Under the pieces are notes generated by a model. The model made no database searches. It was not told the origin of the DNA and worked only from the letters and a program-made list of their open reading frames with translations. From Pleionea litopenaei (lineage in GTDB: Bacteria; Pseudomonadota; Gammaproteobacteria; Enterobacterales; Kangiellaceae): a DNA stretch of 64,000 bases. This document shows positions 1 to 8,554 of this stretch, in pieces; position 1 is the stretch's first letter, and each line of letters starts with the position of its first letter. The position numbers were made by a program, and so were the translations under genes. The stretch is taken from positions 4,126,001-4,190,000 of the forward strand of contig NZ_CP133548.1 in NCBI RefSeq assembly GCF_031198435.1, read 5' to 3'.

Positions 1-1
1 C

Positions 2-805
2 GCGGGTATCGATTTGGCCGGTGAAGTAGTGAGTAGTGAGTCTTCAGACTTTAAGCCAGGCCAAAAAGTCGTGGTGAATGGTTGTGGACTCGGAGAGCAG
101 TTCGATGGCGGTCTCGCGGCGATGGCGAGGGTCTCCAGTGATTTTGTCATGCCAATGCCGGATGGGCTCGACGCTCGGTTGGCTATGACTTTGGGTACCG
201 CAGGTTTCACTGCCGCCTTAGCACTGCATCGAATGCAAGTGAATGATCAAACCATTGATAAAGGACCTATCGTGGTGACTGGTGCTTCAGGAGGTGTCGG
301 CAGTATTGCCGTGAATATTTTAGCTTCACAAGGGTATGAGGTGATTGCGGTCTCTGGACGTCCTGAGCACTATGATTTTCTAACGCAATTAGGTGCGAGC
401 CAAGTCTGCTCAGTTGACGCGCTTGAATTGGGGGCAAAACCATTAGAGAAAGGACGGTTTGGCGGAGTCATTGATAACGTCGGGGGAGAGCTACTGGCTA
501 AGCTATTAGCGCACACTAATTTATGGGGCAATGTTGCTTCGATTGGATTGGCCAGTAGCCATGAACTCGATAGTACGGTATTCCCGTTTATACTCAGAGG
601 TGTTTCATTGCTGGGTGTCAGTTCTACCAATTGCCCAATGCCATTGCGTCGAGATATTTGGAAACGTTTAGGTCAAGAATGGTTGCCCAATGCCTTATCG
701 GACATTATTACTGATGAAGTTGCGCTGTCGAACGTATCGCCAGTATTTTCAGAAATTTTAGATAGAAAGCGATTCGGTCGCGTGATTGTGAATTGCCAAA
801 AGTAA
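2..805 (+). CDS. YhdH/AcuI-type NADPH-dependent acrylyl-CoA reductase (quinone oxidoreductase family), 5' partial
   Basis: This is the C-terminal 267 residues of a zinc-independent MDR-superfamily reductase. The frame is open to the window edge, and the first visible residues (AGIDLAGEVV) are the family's internal PGIDLAGEV motif, so about 60 N-terminal residues lie upstream. A TTG at 14 is therefore not the true start. The Rossmann motif TGASGGVGSIAVN sits near visible residue 92, followed by the YhdH-like stretch GVIDNVGGELL and the C-terminal GRVIVN. Relatives reduce acryloyl-CoA or small quinones with NADPH in the cytoplasm; the substrate cannot be told from sequence. It converges with the c-di-GMP gene downstream and ends in a hairpin terminator. 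Confidence 0.85.
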   Translation, partial: AGIDLAGEVVSSESSDFKPGQKVVVNGCGLGEQFDGGLAAMARVSSDFVMPMPDGLDARLAMTLGTAGFTAALALHRMQVNDQTIDKGPIVVTGASGGVGSIAVNILASQGYEVIAVSGRPEHYDFLTQLGASQVCSVDALELGAKPLEKGRFGGVIDNVGGELLAKLLAHTNLWGNVASIGLASSHELDSTVFPFILRGVSLLGVSSTNCPMPLRRDIWKRLGQEWLPNALSDIITDEVALSNVSPVFSEILDRKRFGRVIVNCQK

Positions 806-867
806 TCGAGTTGTTAGCGCTGTTTGCGCTGCAGACAAGTTAGACGCGATTAACGATTTAAGGCTGA

Positions 868-911
868 GCACTTTCTCGCGATTCTACTTCGAGAAAGTGC
901 CGTTCCTTTTT
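868..911. terminator. Rho-independent terminator between convergent genes
   Basis: A perfect 11-bp inverted repeat (GCACTTTCTCG at 868-878 with CGAGAAAGTGC at 890-900) has an 11-nt loop and is followed by CGTTCCTTTTT on the + strand. It terminates the reductase gene and may also serve the opposing gene ending at 925. Confidence 0.8.
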
Positions 912-924
912 AACCGGAGGGCGC

Positions 925-3189
925 TTATCGGCGCGTTAAGTCGTCGATAAACAGGGTGCTGGCTTGAGCGGTCATTGGAGGGCTGATCAGAAAACCTTGA
1001 ATTTCATGGCAGCCAGCTTGCTTTAAAAACTCCAGTTGTTGGTGGGTCTCGACCCCTTCAGCAATCACCGCTAAATTCAAGTTTTTAGCGAGTGATATGA
1101 TCGCATTAGCAATCGCAGCATCGTCGGTGTCTGTGTCGAGATCCTGAATGAATGTTTTATCAATTTTTAGAGTATTGATGGGAAGTTTTTTAAGATAGCT
1201 TAAACTTGAATAGCCCGTTCCAAAATCATCAACCGCAATTCTTACACCCATTTCTTTTAGTTGGTTTAACGTTGTGATCGCTGAGTCAGGATCGTCCAAT
1301 AACATGGTTTCGGTGATCTCTAATTCAAGTAATTCTGGTGGAAGTTGGTTTTTTGCCAATACATTGGCCACCGTTTTATACAGGCTTTGTTGTTGAAATT
1401 GTCTCGCAGAAATATTTACCGATACTGGCAGATTATAGTTTCTAAGTTGCCACATTCGCGCTTGAGCGCAAGCTTCTTCAAGTACCCAATTTCCGATTTC
1501 ATTCACTTGGCCCGTTTCTTCGGCAATGGCGATAAATTCATCGGGCTCAATGGCTCCAATTGCCGTATTGTGCCAACGAAGTAATGCTTCCATTCCGATA
1601 ATAGTATTTTTGTTAATATTCAGCTTCGGTTGATAAACAAGTTCCAGTTCGTTGCGATCGAGCGCTTTACGAAGATGGTTGCCTACGGTGAGTTTGCGCA
1701 ACGTTTTTGTTTGGATATCTTCATTATAAAACTGAAAATTACTGCGACCGTTGCTTTTGGCAAAGTGCAATGCACTCTCAGTATTTTTTAACAGAGTAAT
1801 GGTGTCGGTACCATCGTTGGGGTATCGGCTAATACCGATACTTGGACTGATGGTAATTTCATGCTGTTCAATGTAAATAGGATGTTGAAAGCTTTCAAGT
1901 AAAGCTCTAGCAAAGTGTTTTAACTGGCGCTTATCGCGAAAGCCGGGCATCAGTAAAGTGAACTCATCGCCACCTAGTCGAGCGACGGTCCCGTTACTGG
2001 TGGGCATGTTCTGCTTCAATATTAAAGCGACTCTCTGTAACAGTTGATCACCAATGCGATGGCCGAGCGAATCATTAATATGTTTGAAATGATCAACATC
2101 GACATTAACTAAACTAAATCCGGTTTCTGCGTTGTCCTGAATCGCATCGGTCAGTCGTTGGTGAAACAATGCTCGATTTGGCAGTCCGGTTAAGGTGTCA
2201 TAATTGGCTAAATAAATGAGTTTGTCTTCGGCTCTTTTCTGTTCAGTAATATCAGAAAAAATGACCACATAATATTGATGGTCGTCAGAAAACTGTTCTA
2301 TCTGCTTGATTTCGACACGAGTTAAAATTTCTTGTTCACTGGCAGTACGTTGCCAAAGTTCGCCAGACCAGTACCGCTGTTTCTTTAACTTGCTCATTAA
2401 CTCTTGATAAAAAGGTTTGCCGTGGCGAGCGGAAAAAAAGCGATGAAGTGGGCGGTTTAATACCTTGTGTTCTGTCTGGCCCATCAAACGAATAAAGGCG
2501 TGATTCACTAGGCGAATATTCGATGTCGGATCGGTTAAGACGACCACTTCATTCATGCTTTGAATAACTTCAGCGGCGAGTCGCAGTTCTTCTTCGGCAC
2601 GTTTACGCTCTGTAATATCGGTTTGTGTGCCGGCCGCTCTGATGGGTTTGCCCTGCTGGTCGCGCGCAACGACTTTGCCTTTATCTAGGATCCAGCGCCA
2701 AGAGCCATCTTTTGACAATGCTCGGTACTCGGCTTCGAAATGACTGGTTGATCCTGCAAGGTGCCGTTCAACTTCTAAATTAACCTTGTCTGTGTCTTCT
2801 GGGTGCATCAATTGAATGAGTTGAGCCGTGGTATTCTGAAATTCATCAGGCGTGTACCCCAACATTTCTGGAATGCCTCTGCGGTTAACGGTGCCGCTTT
2901 GAATATCCCAGTCCCAGAGCCCATCGCCGCTGCCCCAAAGTGCCCAGTGCAGCTGCTCTTGTGATTGTTCTAACTGTTTGAGTGAACGTTGGTGTGAGCG
3001 ATGGCGAAACCAAGCGAACGCCAGGGTAAGCATGGCCAGCAAAATAAGTATCAGCAATAAGTAGCCAGAATTTTGGTAATCCAAGGTTTCTTGACTGTAT
3101 GCTGATGGAATAAACCCTAGGCTCCCGACTAGGACAAGCGCAGACTTCTTTTTATTATTGTCCGCTGCGAGCTTTTCGATATCCATCAT
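925..3189 (-). CDS. Membrane PAS-PAS-GGDEF-EAL cyclic-di-GMP protein
   Basis: A 754-residue c-di-GMP signalling protein. The N-terminus has a lysine-rich stretch, a short hydrophobic segment (about 17-31) and a clear membrane helix (about 43-61). Two PAS/PAC domains follow (about 75-190 and 200-320), then GGDEF (signature RLGGDEF, GGDEF at 406-410) and EAL (EALLRW at 534-539). EAL metal-binding and catalytic elements are present: NISARQF, ELEITE, DDFGTGYSSLSYLKKLP, LKIDKTFI and EGVE. The cyclase signature is intact, but the RxxD inhibitory site five residues before GGDEF is absent (SNGT there). Phosphodiesterase activity is therefore likely and cyclase activity possible. It is divergent from the ABC exporter operon. 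Confidence 0.93.
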   Translation of the reverse strand: MMDIEKLAADNNKKKSALVLVGSLGFIPSAYSQETLDYQNSGYLLLILILLAMLTLAFAWFRHRSHQRSLKQLEQSQEQLHWALWGSGDGLWDWDIQSGTVNRRGIPEMLGYTPDEFQNTTAQLIQLMHPEDTDKVNLEVERHLAGSTSHFEAEYRALSKDGSWRWILDKGKVVARDQQGKPIRAAGTQTDITERKRAEEELRLAAEVIQSMNEVVVLTDPTSNIRLVNHAFIRLMGQTEHKVLNRPLHRFFSARHGKPFYQELMSKLKKQRYWSGELWQRTASEQEILTRVEIKQIEQFSDDHQYYVVIFSDITEQKRAEDKLIYLANYDTLTGLPNRALFHQRLTDAIQDNAETGFSLVNVDVDHFKHINDSLGHRIGDQLLQRVALILKQNMPTSNGTVARLGGDEFTLLMPGFRDKRQLKHFARALLESFQHPIYIEQHEITISPSIGISRYPNDGTDTITLLKNTESALHFAKSNGRSNFQFYNEDIQTKTLRKLTVGNHLRKALDRNELELVYQPKLNINKNTIIGMEALLRWHNTAIGAIEPDEFIAIAEETGQVNEIGNWVLEEACAQARMWQLRNYNLPVSVNISARQFQQQSLYKTVANVLAKNQLPPELLELEITETMLLDDPDSAITTLNQLKEMGVRIAVDDFGTGYSSLSYLKKLPINTLKIDKTFIQDLDTDTDDAAIANAIISLAKNLNLAVIAEGVETHQQLEFLKQAGCHEIQGFLISPPMTAQASTLFIDDLTRR

Positions 3190-3353
3190 ATATCTCTGTT
3201 ATAATCTCCGACTTTAATATAACGAATCTAAGCGCTAATGATAAGCGTAACTTTACACAAGTTGCCTGATCTCAGAATCAAGAGGCGGGTTTTAGGACAG
3301 TTTGAGTCTATCAATCTAATTTTTAGACGGTTAAAGAAGGTAATGAGAACAAT

Positions 3354-4283
3354 ATGACCGATACAGCACTGAGCATTAGTAAGCTGCAAAAGACTTATGC
3401 GAATGGCTTTGAAGCACTTAAGTCGATTGACTTACAGGTACAAACGGGTGATTTTTTCGCCTTACTTGGCCCCAATGGCGCTGGTAAGTCGACCACCATT
3501 GGAATTATTAGTTCGTTGGTGAATAAATCCAGCGGGAAAGTCAGTGTTTTTGGTCATGATATGGACACGGAGTTGTACGAGGCCAAAAAGTGCTTGGGCC
3601 TCGTGCCTCAAGAGTTCAACTTTTCGCAGTTTGAAACCCCCTTGCAAATTGTGGTGAATCAAGCCGGTTACTATGGCATTCCGCGAAAGCCCGCCATGCA
3701 GCGCGCGCAAGAAGTTCTAACGCAATTGGGACTGTGGGATAAAAGAGATCAGCCTTCTCGAAATCTTTCTGGTGGTATGAAGCGGCGATTGATGATTGCT
3801 CGAGCGCTCATGCATAAGCCAAAGTTGTTGATATTAGATGAGCCAACGGCTGGGGTCGATATTGAGCTAAGGCGATCGATGTGGGACTTTCTTACCGAGT
3901 TAAACAGTCAAGGTACCACCATTGTTTTAACCACGCATTATTTAGAAGAAGCAGAAAGCTTGTGTCGTAATATAGCGATTATTGATCAAGGGAAAATTAT
4001 CGAAAATACCAGCAAGAAAGATCTGCTATCTAAGTTGGATATGGAAACCTTCGTTCTCGATATTGAATCCTATCAGGGCGCAATGCCAACGGTCGATGAC
4101 ATTGAAATTAGAAAGTTAGATGACAATACACTCGAAGTTGATGTTATGCGTAGTAAGAATGTGAATACATTATTTTTGAAGTTGAATGATTTAGGTATCA
4201 AAGTGCTGAGCATGCGCAATAAATCAAATCGTCTTGAAGAACTGTTTGTTCGAATCGTTGAAAACAAGCAGGAGGATAAATAA
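3354..4283 (+). CDS. yadG: ABC-2 type exporter, ATP-binding protein (YadG-like)
   Basis: A 309-residue ATPase with Walker A GPNGAGKST (about 40-48), signature LSGGMKRRL, Walker B LLILDEPTAGVD and the switch histidine in LTTHYLEEAE. The roughly 80-residue C-terminal tail is typical of ABC-2 exporters related to YadG/NodI/DrrA. It forms a translationally coupled pair with the permease: its TAA overlaps the permease ATG by one base, and an SD GGAGG (4271-4275) lies inside its own 3' end. It energises export of an unknown substrate across the inner membrane. Confidence 0.92.
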   Translation: MTDTALSISKLQKTYANGFEALKSIDLQVQTGDFFALLGPNGAGKSTTIGIISSLVNKSSGKVSVFGHDMDTELYEAKKCLGLVPQEFNFSQFETPLQIVVNQAGYYGIPRKPAMQRAQEVLTQLGLWDKRDQPSRNLSGGMKRRLMIARALMHKPKLLILDEPTAGVDIELRRSMWDFLTELNSQGTTIVLTTHYLEEAESLCRNIAIIDQGKIIENTSKKDLLSKLDMETFVLDIESYQGAMPTVDDIEIRKLDDNTLEVDVMRSKNVNTLFLKLNDLGIKVLSMRNKSNRLEELFVRIVENKQEDK

Positions 4284-5053
4284 TGATGCAACAAAATTTA
4301 GTCGCACTGCAAAGCATTTTGACCAAAGAAATCACTCGTTATTTTCGAATTTGGATTCAAACATTGTTACCACCTGCCATTACCATGTCACTATACTTTG
4401 TGATCTTTGGCAACTTGATCGGTTCTCGCGTCGGTGAAATGGGTGGCGTATCATACATGGCTTACATTACGCCGGGAATCATAATGATGTCGGTGATTAC
4501 AAACTCTTATTCTAATGTTGTGTCGTCGTTTTTTAGTGCGAAATTTCAGCGCCATATAGAAGAACTGCTGGTGGCTCCGGTTCCGAATATTTACATATTG
4601 CTGGGCTACATTGGTGGTGGAGTCAGTCGAGGCCTGATTACCGGAGCCATCGTTACTGGTATTAGTTTATTCTTTGTCGACTTACAAATTCATAATTGGC
4701 TGGTCGTATTTATTGTTATTTTATTGACCTCGATCTTATTTGCATTGGGTGGATTCATTAATGCCGTATTTGCGAAAAAGTTCGACGACATTTCGATTGT
4801 GCCTACGTTCATTTTAACGCCTCTAACCTATTTAGGTGGAGTGTTCTATACTATCACTCTGTTGCCAGATTTTTGGCAAAAAGTATCTATGGCGAATCCC
4901 ATTTTGTATATGGTTAATGCTTTTCGATATGGCTTTTTGGGATACTCGGATATTTCTTTAGTGACCGCTTTTAGTATTATTGGGTTATTCATTGTGGCGT
5001 TATTTTCATTTTCACTTTATTTATTAAACACTGGCAAAGGTCTTAAAAGCTAG
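4283..5053 (+). CDS. yadH: ABC-2 type exporter, permease (YadH-like)
   Basis: A 256-residue integral membrane protein with about six hydrophobic helices (near 24-45, 60-80, 107-130, 138-162, 172-192 and 228-250). The ABC-2 permease motif PLTYLGGVFYTITLLPDFW precedes the last helices, as in YadH. Two in-frame ATGs are adjacent (4283 and 4286), and SD GGAGG at 4271-4275 suits either. It is the membrane half of the exporter encoded with the upstream ATPase. The substrate is unknown. Confidence 0.92.
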   Translation: MMQQNLVALQSILTKEITRYFRIWIQTLLPPAITMSLYFVIFGNLIGSRVGEMGGVSYMAYITPGIIMMSVITNSYSNVVSSFFSAKFQRHIEELLVAPVPNIYILLGYIGGGVSRGLITGAIVTGISLFFVDLQIHNWLVVFIVILLTSILFALGGFINAVFAKKFDDISIVPTFILTPLTYLGGVFYTITLLPDFWQKVSMANPILYMVNAFRYGFLGYSDISLVTAFSIIGLFIVALFSFSLYLLNTGKGLKS

Positions 5054-5141
5054 TTAAGTGATTCGTTAGAAAATTGAAACGATCGTGCGGTCTTAGTTAA
5101 CGAAAAGCAGAATGACGCTAAGCGACTCAGAGGGAATTTTG

Positions 5142-5756
5142 ATGAGCTCTAAACGACGAGGTATTTTTCCACTTAAAACGGTGCTCTTTCCGGGTGCCGT
5201 TATGCAGCTCGTTATTTTTGAACCTCGCTACTTAGACTTAGTCAGCCGCTGCATGAGTGAGCAGATCCCTTTTGTGATTTCACGGATGACCGCAGGACGA
5301 GAAGTTGGCTCTCCGGCAGAGTTTGAAGCAATAGGAACCTTTGCTCATATTGTTGACTTTGATAAACGTGATGACGGTGTGTTGACGATCAAAGTGCGCG
5401 GCGGAGAACGAGTCTGTATTTTAGAGCATCAAGTGCAAGCGGATCGCTTAATCGTTTCAGAACATCTGCAAATTTTACCCTCCGTTCGCGATCATCTGTT
5501 ACCCGATTCTGTGGCTGCGCTGCGTGAGCTGGTGACCAAGTTAGCAAAACTGCCCGAAGTTGATATCGACACCAACGAAGTTGCTCTCGATAGTTGTGAG
5601 TACGTAGTTCATCAACTTGCCCAGTTACTTCCGATCGATCTAGATTTCAAACAGTATTTGCTTGAAGAGCAAGATGCGGAACATAAAGCCATCGCGCTAT
5701 TTAACCAGCTTCTCGATGATTCTGAAGCAGAACAGGATGATCTAGACGAATATTAA
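5142..5756 (+). CDS. LON substrate-binding-domain protein (stand-alone)
   Basis: A 204-residue protein made essentially of the N-terminal LON domain, without the AAA+ or peptidase parts. Characteristic features are FPLKTVLFPGAVMQLVIFEPRYLDL near the start and GTFAHIVDFDKRDDGVLTIKVRGGERV in the middle. The tail is acidic (DDSEAEQDDLDEY). I prefer the ATG at 5142 because AGGGA at 5131-5135 is well spaced and the family homology begins just after it. An in-frame ATG at 5112 lacks a good SD. Such proteins are common in gammaproteobacteria. A role in substrate binding or proteostasis is inferred from the domain only. Confidence 0.87.
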   Translation: MSSKRRGIFPLKTVLFPGAVMQLVIFEPRYLDLVSRCMSEQIPFVISRMTAGREVGSPAEFEAIGTFAHIVDFDKRDDGVLTIKVRGGERVCILEHQVQADRLIVSEHLQILPSVRDHLLPDSVAALRELVTKLAKLPEVDIDTNEVALDSCEYVVHQLAQLLPIDLDFKQYLLEEQDAEHKAIALFNQLLDDSEAEQDDLDEY

Positions 5757-5891
5757 CTATTTAATCGCGAGTTCCAGAGCGATTCGAAGTTAGTAGGTGA
5801 GTGCATCAATTTTGATTTGATAACTAAATCGTATTTACTCTAGCGCGCCACATCTGCTAGTTTAGAATCAACTTAAACTTAACGGTATGCT

Positions 5892-5967
5892 GCAAATTGA
5901 TGCACAGTTAGCAAATTGATGCACAGTTAGCAAATTGATGCACAGTTAGCAAATTGATGCACAGTTG
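5892..5967. repeat. Tandem repeat, four copies of a 19-bp unit
   Basis: The unit GCAAATTGATGCACAGTTA occurs at 5892-5910, 5911-5929, 5930-5948 and 5949-5967. The first three are identical and the last differs only in its final base (A to G). A related TGCATCAATTTTGAT lies about 90 bp upstream in the opposite sense. The repeat lies between the LON-domain gene and the aroF leader and has no spacers or open reading frame. Confidence 0.97.
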
Positions 5968-6017
5968 AGCGATGAACAGTTAAACGCCCCGTTAGTAGAG
6001 CTAGTCATTCTTTTATG

Positions 6018-6119
6018 AATAATATACGCCACAATCTATCTGCATCCCCAATGATTCTTCCTGAATCAATGGTGGCGTATTATTTTAGTTACTATTTCGC
6101 GTAATTTACGCGGCCTTTT
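6018..6119 (+). promoter_or_regulatory. Candidate transcription attenuator of aroF-tyrA
   Basis: Three mutually exclusive pairings are visible. TACGCCAC (6025-6032) can pair with GTGGCGTA (6072-6079). GCGTA inside the latter (6075-6079) can instead pair with TACGC (6107-6111). Alternatively CGCGTA (6098-6103) pairs with TACGCG (6107-6112) as a six-bp hairpin followed closely by a T-rich run (6116-6119, then 6121-6124). The middle arm lies within a short reading frame rich in Tyr and Phe codons, the layout of a ribosome-mediated attenuator. The terminator stem is short, so strength is uncertain. The structural reading is mine and untested. Confidence 0.5.
6051..6104 (+). CDS. Candidate Tyr/Phe-rich leader peptide
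   Basis: A 17-codon reading frame starts with ATG at 6051 and encodes MILPESMVAYYFSYYFA. Codons 10-16 are UAU UAU UUU AGU UAC UAU UUC, four Tyr and two Phe in seven codons. The stop (6102-6104) falls inside the terminator-like hairpin, 38 bp before aroF. This matches the architecture of leader peptides for aromatic amino acid operons. Against it: no convincing Shine-Dalgarno precedes either ATG (6051 or 6069), and the stretch is AT-rich, which favours Tyr and Phe codons by chance. Confidence 0.45.
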   Translation: MILPESMVAYYFSYYFA

Positions 6120-6142
6120 CTTTTATACAGCCGAGGTAATCC

Positions 6143-7195
6143 ATGTCTAAGCGACTGAATAACGTCAATATTGAACAAGAAACCGTGATCACTTCACCGG
6201 ATCAATTGAAAGCGGAGATACCCTTATCGGATCAAGGTCGCGAAACCGTACTCTATTATCGAGAGCAAATTGGCCAAATACTCGAAGGAAAAGATGATCG
6301 GGTGATTGTGGTCGCCGGTCCTTGTTCGATACATGATATTGATGCCGCAAAAGAGTATGCGCGACGGCTAAAGGTGCTGCATGATCGATACGCTGATCGA
6401 ATGCTCATTGTAATGCGGGTTTATTTTGAAAAGCCGCGAACCACCGTTGGATGGAAAGGTTTGATTAACGATCCTCATCTCAACGATACCTTCGACGTTG
6501 AAACCGGGTTGAGAAAAGCCCGCTCGTTACTCACATGGATTGCCGATCTCGGGCTGCCAGCGGGAACGGAAGTTCTCGATCCCATCACTCCGCAATATGT
6601 GGCGGAATTGTTCAGTTGGGCGGCAATCGGTGCGCGTACAACCGAGTCGCAAACTCATCGAGAAATTGCATCGGGCTTATCGATGCCGGTTGGTTTTAAA
6701 AATGGAACAGACGGCAATATTGAAGTCGCTATCAATGCGATGCAGTCAGCGATATCTGCGCACCGTTTTATTGGTATTAATCAGCAAGGTGAAGTATCCC
6801 TAATCACCACTCGTGGCAATCGCCACAGCCATATTATTTTGCGTGGCGGAAAACATCCCAATTATGATTCCGTTCATATTGCGATGCTTGAGCAGCGTTT
6901 GAAGAATGACGGAATAACGCCGCGCTTTGTGGTGGATTGCAGTCATGGTAATTCACAAAAGGACTATCGTTTGCAACCGCTGGTGTATCGTAATGTGATC
7001 AATCAGATTAAGCAGGGCAACCGGTCGATACTCGGGTTGATGTTAGAAAGTCATCTCAATGAGGGTAACCAGAAAGTTGCAGGCACGCTCGATGATTTGA
7101 CTTACGGCGTTTCGATTACTGATGCGTGTATCAACTGGGAAACGACGGAAGAATTACTCGAAGAAAGTTATCAACAGCTGGCCCAAAGGGTATAG
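6143..7195 (+). CDS. aroF: 3-deoxy-7-phosphoheptulonate (DAHP) synthase, class I (AroF/G/H type)
   Basis: A 350-residue cytoplasmic enzyme that condenses phosphoenolpyruvate with erythrose 4-phosphate, the first step of the shikimate pathway. Signatures include VVAGPCSIHD (about 55-64), MRVYFEKPRTTVGWKGLINDP, GARTTESQTHRE and the metal/PEP-binding DCSHGNSQKDY. Length matches E. coli AroF/G/H. GAGG upstream (CCGAGGTAATCC) supports the ATG at 6143. tyrA follows 33 bp downstream, the aroF-tyrA arrangement of the tyrosine-regulated isozyme. That context and the Tyr-rich leader are my reasons for the symbol; the effector specificity is inferred. Confidence 0.95.
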   Translation: MSKRLNNVNIEQETVITSPDQLKAEIPLSDQGRETVLYYREQIGQILEGKDDRVIVVAGPCSIHDIDAAKEYARRLKVLHDRYADRMLIVMRVYFEKPRTTVGWKGLINDPHLNDTFDVETGLRKARSLLTWIADLGLPAGTEVLDPITPQYVAELFSWAAIGARTTESQTHREIASGLSMPVGFKNGTDGNIEVAINAMQSAISAHRFIGINQQGEVSLITTRGNRHSHIILRGGKHPNYDSVHIAMLEQRLKNDGITPRFVVDCSHGNSQKDYRLQPLVYRNVINQIKQGNRSILGLMLESHLNEGNQKVAGTLDDLTYGVSITDACINWETTEELLEESYQQLAQRV

Positions 7196-7228
7196 TAGCT
7201 TCTTTATCAATGATTTAAGCTGCTAAAG

Positions 7229-8377
7229 ATGCCTCACTCAGACTTGATTGCTGATATTCGATCGCAAATAGATGATTGTGATGAAGCGCTATTAGAAGTA
7301 CTCGCCCGTCGTCAATCTTTGGTTGAACAACTGGTTGCCCATAAAGCTGCCAATGGGGAAGCGTTGCGCGTACCTAAACGGGAAGCGCTAATTTATTCTC
7401 GACTCGATGAGTTAGCGGCTAAGAAAGGGTTAAATGCTCAGCTTGTGGTCGATATTTTTCAGCGGATAATGCGCGATTCTTATGAACGTCAGGCGAGTAA
7501 AGCGTTTCCTTGCGCCAGTCTTCAGCCGAAAGACATAGTGATCATCGGTGGTAAAGGGCAATTAGGCTCATTGTTCGCTAAGCTTTTTGAGCGCAGTGGG
7601 CATCAGGTAACATCGCTCGATAAAAATGAGTGGCACTCAGAGTCCGCGGTGCTTGCGCAGGCAGACTTAGTGATCGTTGCTGTGCCCATTAATGTGACTT
7701 TGCCGGTGATTGAGCAATTAACTGCGCTAAAACCGAATTGCATTCTGGCCGATTTAACCTCGGTCAAAAACAGCCCCTTGAGTTCTATGCTCAAAGCGCA
7801 CTCTGGTCCTGTGGTCGGTCTTCATCCGATGTTTGGTCCTGGCGCCACGCAAATTGCCAGACAACTCATTCTTGTTAGCGAAGGACGGCAAATCGAAGCG
7901 GCTCAATGGATGATCGCACAATTCAAGCTGTGGGGGTGCGATATACAGAGCATCGGAGCAAAACATCACGACGAGTTAATGAGTCAGATCCAAGGCGTAC
8001 GCCATTTTGTGGTCTTTATATTGGGCTGGCAGTTACAGACGAGCGGCACCGATTTAAGTGAGTTGCTGCGCTGCAGTTCACCAATCTACCGCATGGAGCT
8101 AGCGCTAACGGCACGTTTATTCAATCAAAACCCTGAACTCTATGTCGACATTTTACTCAATGCTCAAAATACCTGTGGTGCTTTTGCTGATTTTGACGCT
8201 TGCGCTCGGCAAGGTGTGGCTTGGCTTAAATCGAACGATCGTGATGCGCTCATTAATGTCTTCAAGCAAGTTGCAGAATATTTTTCCTCTGAGCAATCAG
8301 GTCTTTTTCAAGACAGTGAGCGCCTGCTTGAGGCTTATCGAGAACGTATTAGTGGTCAAGTTGAGTCGTCTTTATGA
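7229..8377 (+). CDS. tyrA: Bifunctional chorismate mutase / prephenate dehydrogenase (T-protein)
   Basis: A 382-residue enzyme for the last dedicated steps of tyrosine synthesis. The N-terminal AroQ chorismate mutase domain covers about 1-90 (IRSQIDDCDEALLEVLARRQ, with VPKREALIYSRL). The NAD-binding prephenate dehydrogenase follows (IIGGKGQLGSLFAKLFERSGH near 109), with GLHPMFGPG and KHHDELMSQIQGVRHF containing the family's conserved histidine region. Length matches E. coli TyrA (373). It lies 33 bp after aroF and is very probably cotranscribed, so it should share the upstream attenuator. The SD before ATG 7229 is weak. Confidence 0.95.
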   Translation: MPHSDLIADIRSQIDDCDEALLEVLARRQSLVEQLVAHKAANGEALRVPKREALIYSRLDELAAKKGLNAQLVVDIFQRIMRDSYERQASKAFPCASLQPKDIVIIGGKGQLGSLFAKLFERSGHQVTSLDKNEWHSESAVLAQADLVIVAVPINVTLPVIEQLTALKPNCILADLTSVKNSPLSSMLKAHSGPVVGLHPMFGPGATQIARQLILVSEGRQIEAAQWMIAQFKLWGCDIQSIGAKHHDELMSQIQGVRHFVVFILGWQLQTSGTDLSELLRCSSPIYRMELALTARLFNQNPELYVDILLNAQNTCGAFADFDACARQGVAWLKSNDRDALINVFKQVAEYFSSEQSGLFQDSERLLEAYRERISGQVESSL

Positions 8378-8387
8378 GTTTTTAAGC

Positions 8388-8438
8388 CGATATAAACTTT
8401 GATCCGTTATAATCTTTGACCCGATTTAAACTTTGACC
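8388..8438. repeat. Imperfect tandem repeat, three copies of 17 bp
   Basis: Three adjacent 17-bp units read CGATATAAACTTTGATC (8388-8404), CGTTATAATCTTTGACC (8405-8421) and CGATTTAAACTTTGACC (8422-8438). They differ at two to five positions. The repeat lies directly after tyrA, before the Lon-like gene. Confidence 0.85.
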
Positions 8439-8554
8439 AGAAATGGGCTGCACGTCATAATCCTTTTAAGACACAACGAAAGTGTCTGTTAAATGCCACG
8501 AATCAATCAATTGATAGTACGTTTCCCAAAACAGAGCAGATAAAGCGATAAAGA

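Noticed and set aside
4073-4294. Antisense frames over yadG and other long opposite-strand frames
   Set aside because: They lie within well-supported genes in other frames, have no ribosome sites or recognised domains and are expected shadows of codon bias.
5892-5967. CRISPR-like array
   Set aside because: Copies are directly adjacent with no spacers, units are only 19 bp and no cas genes are present.
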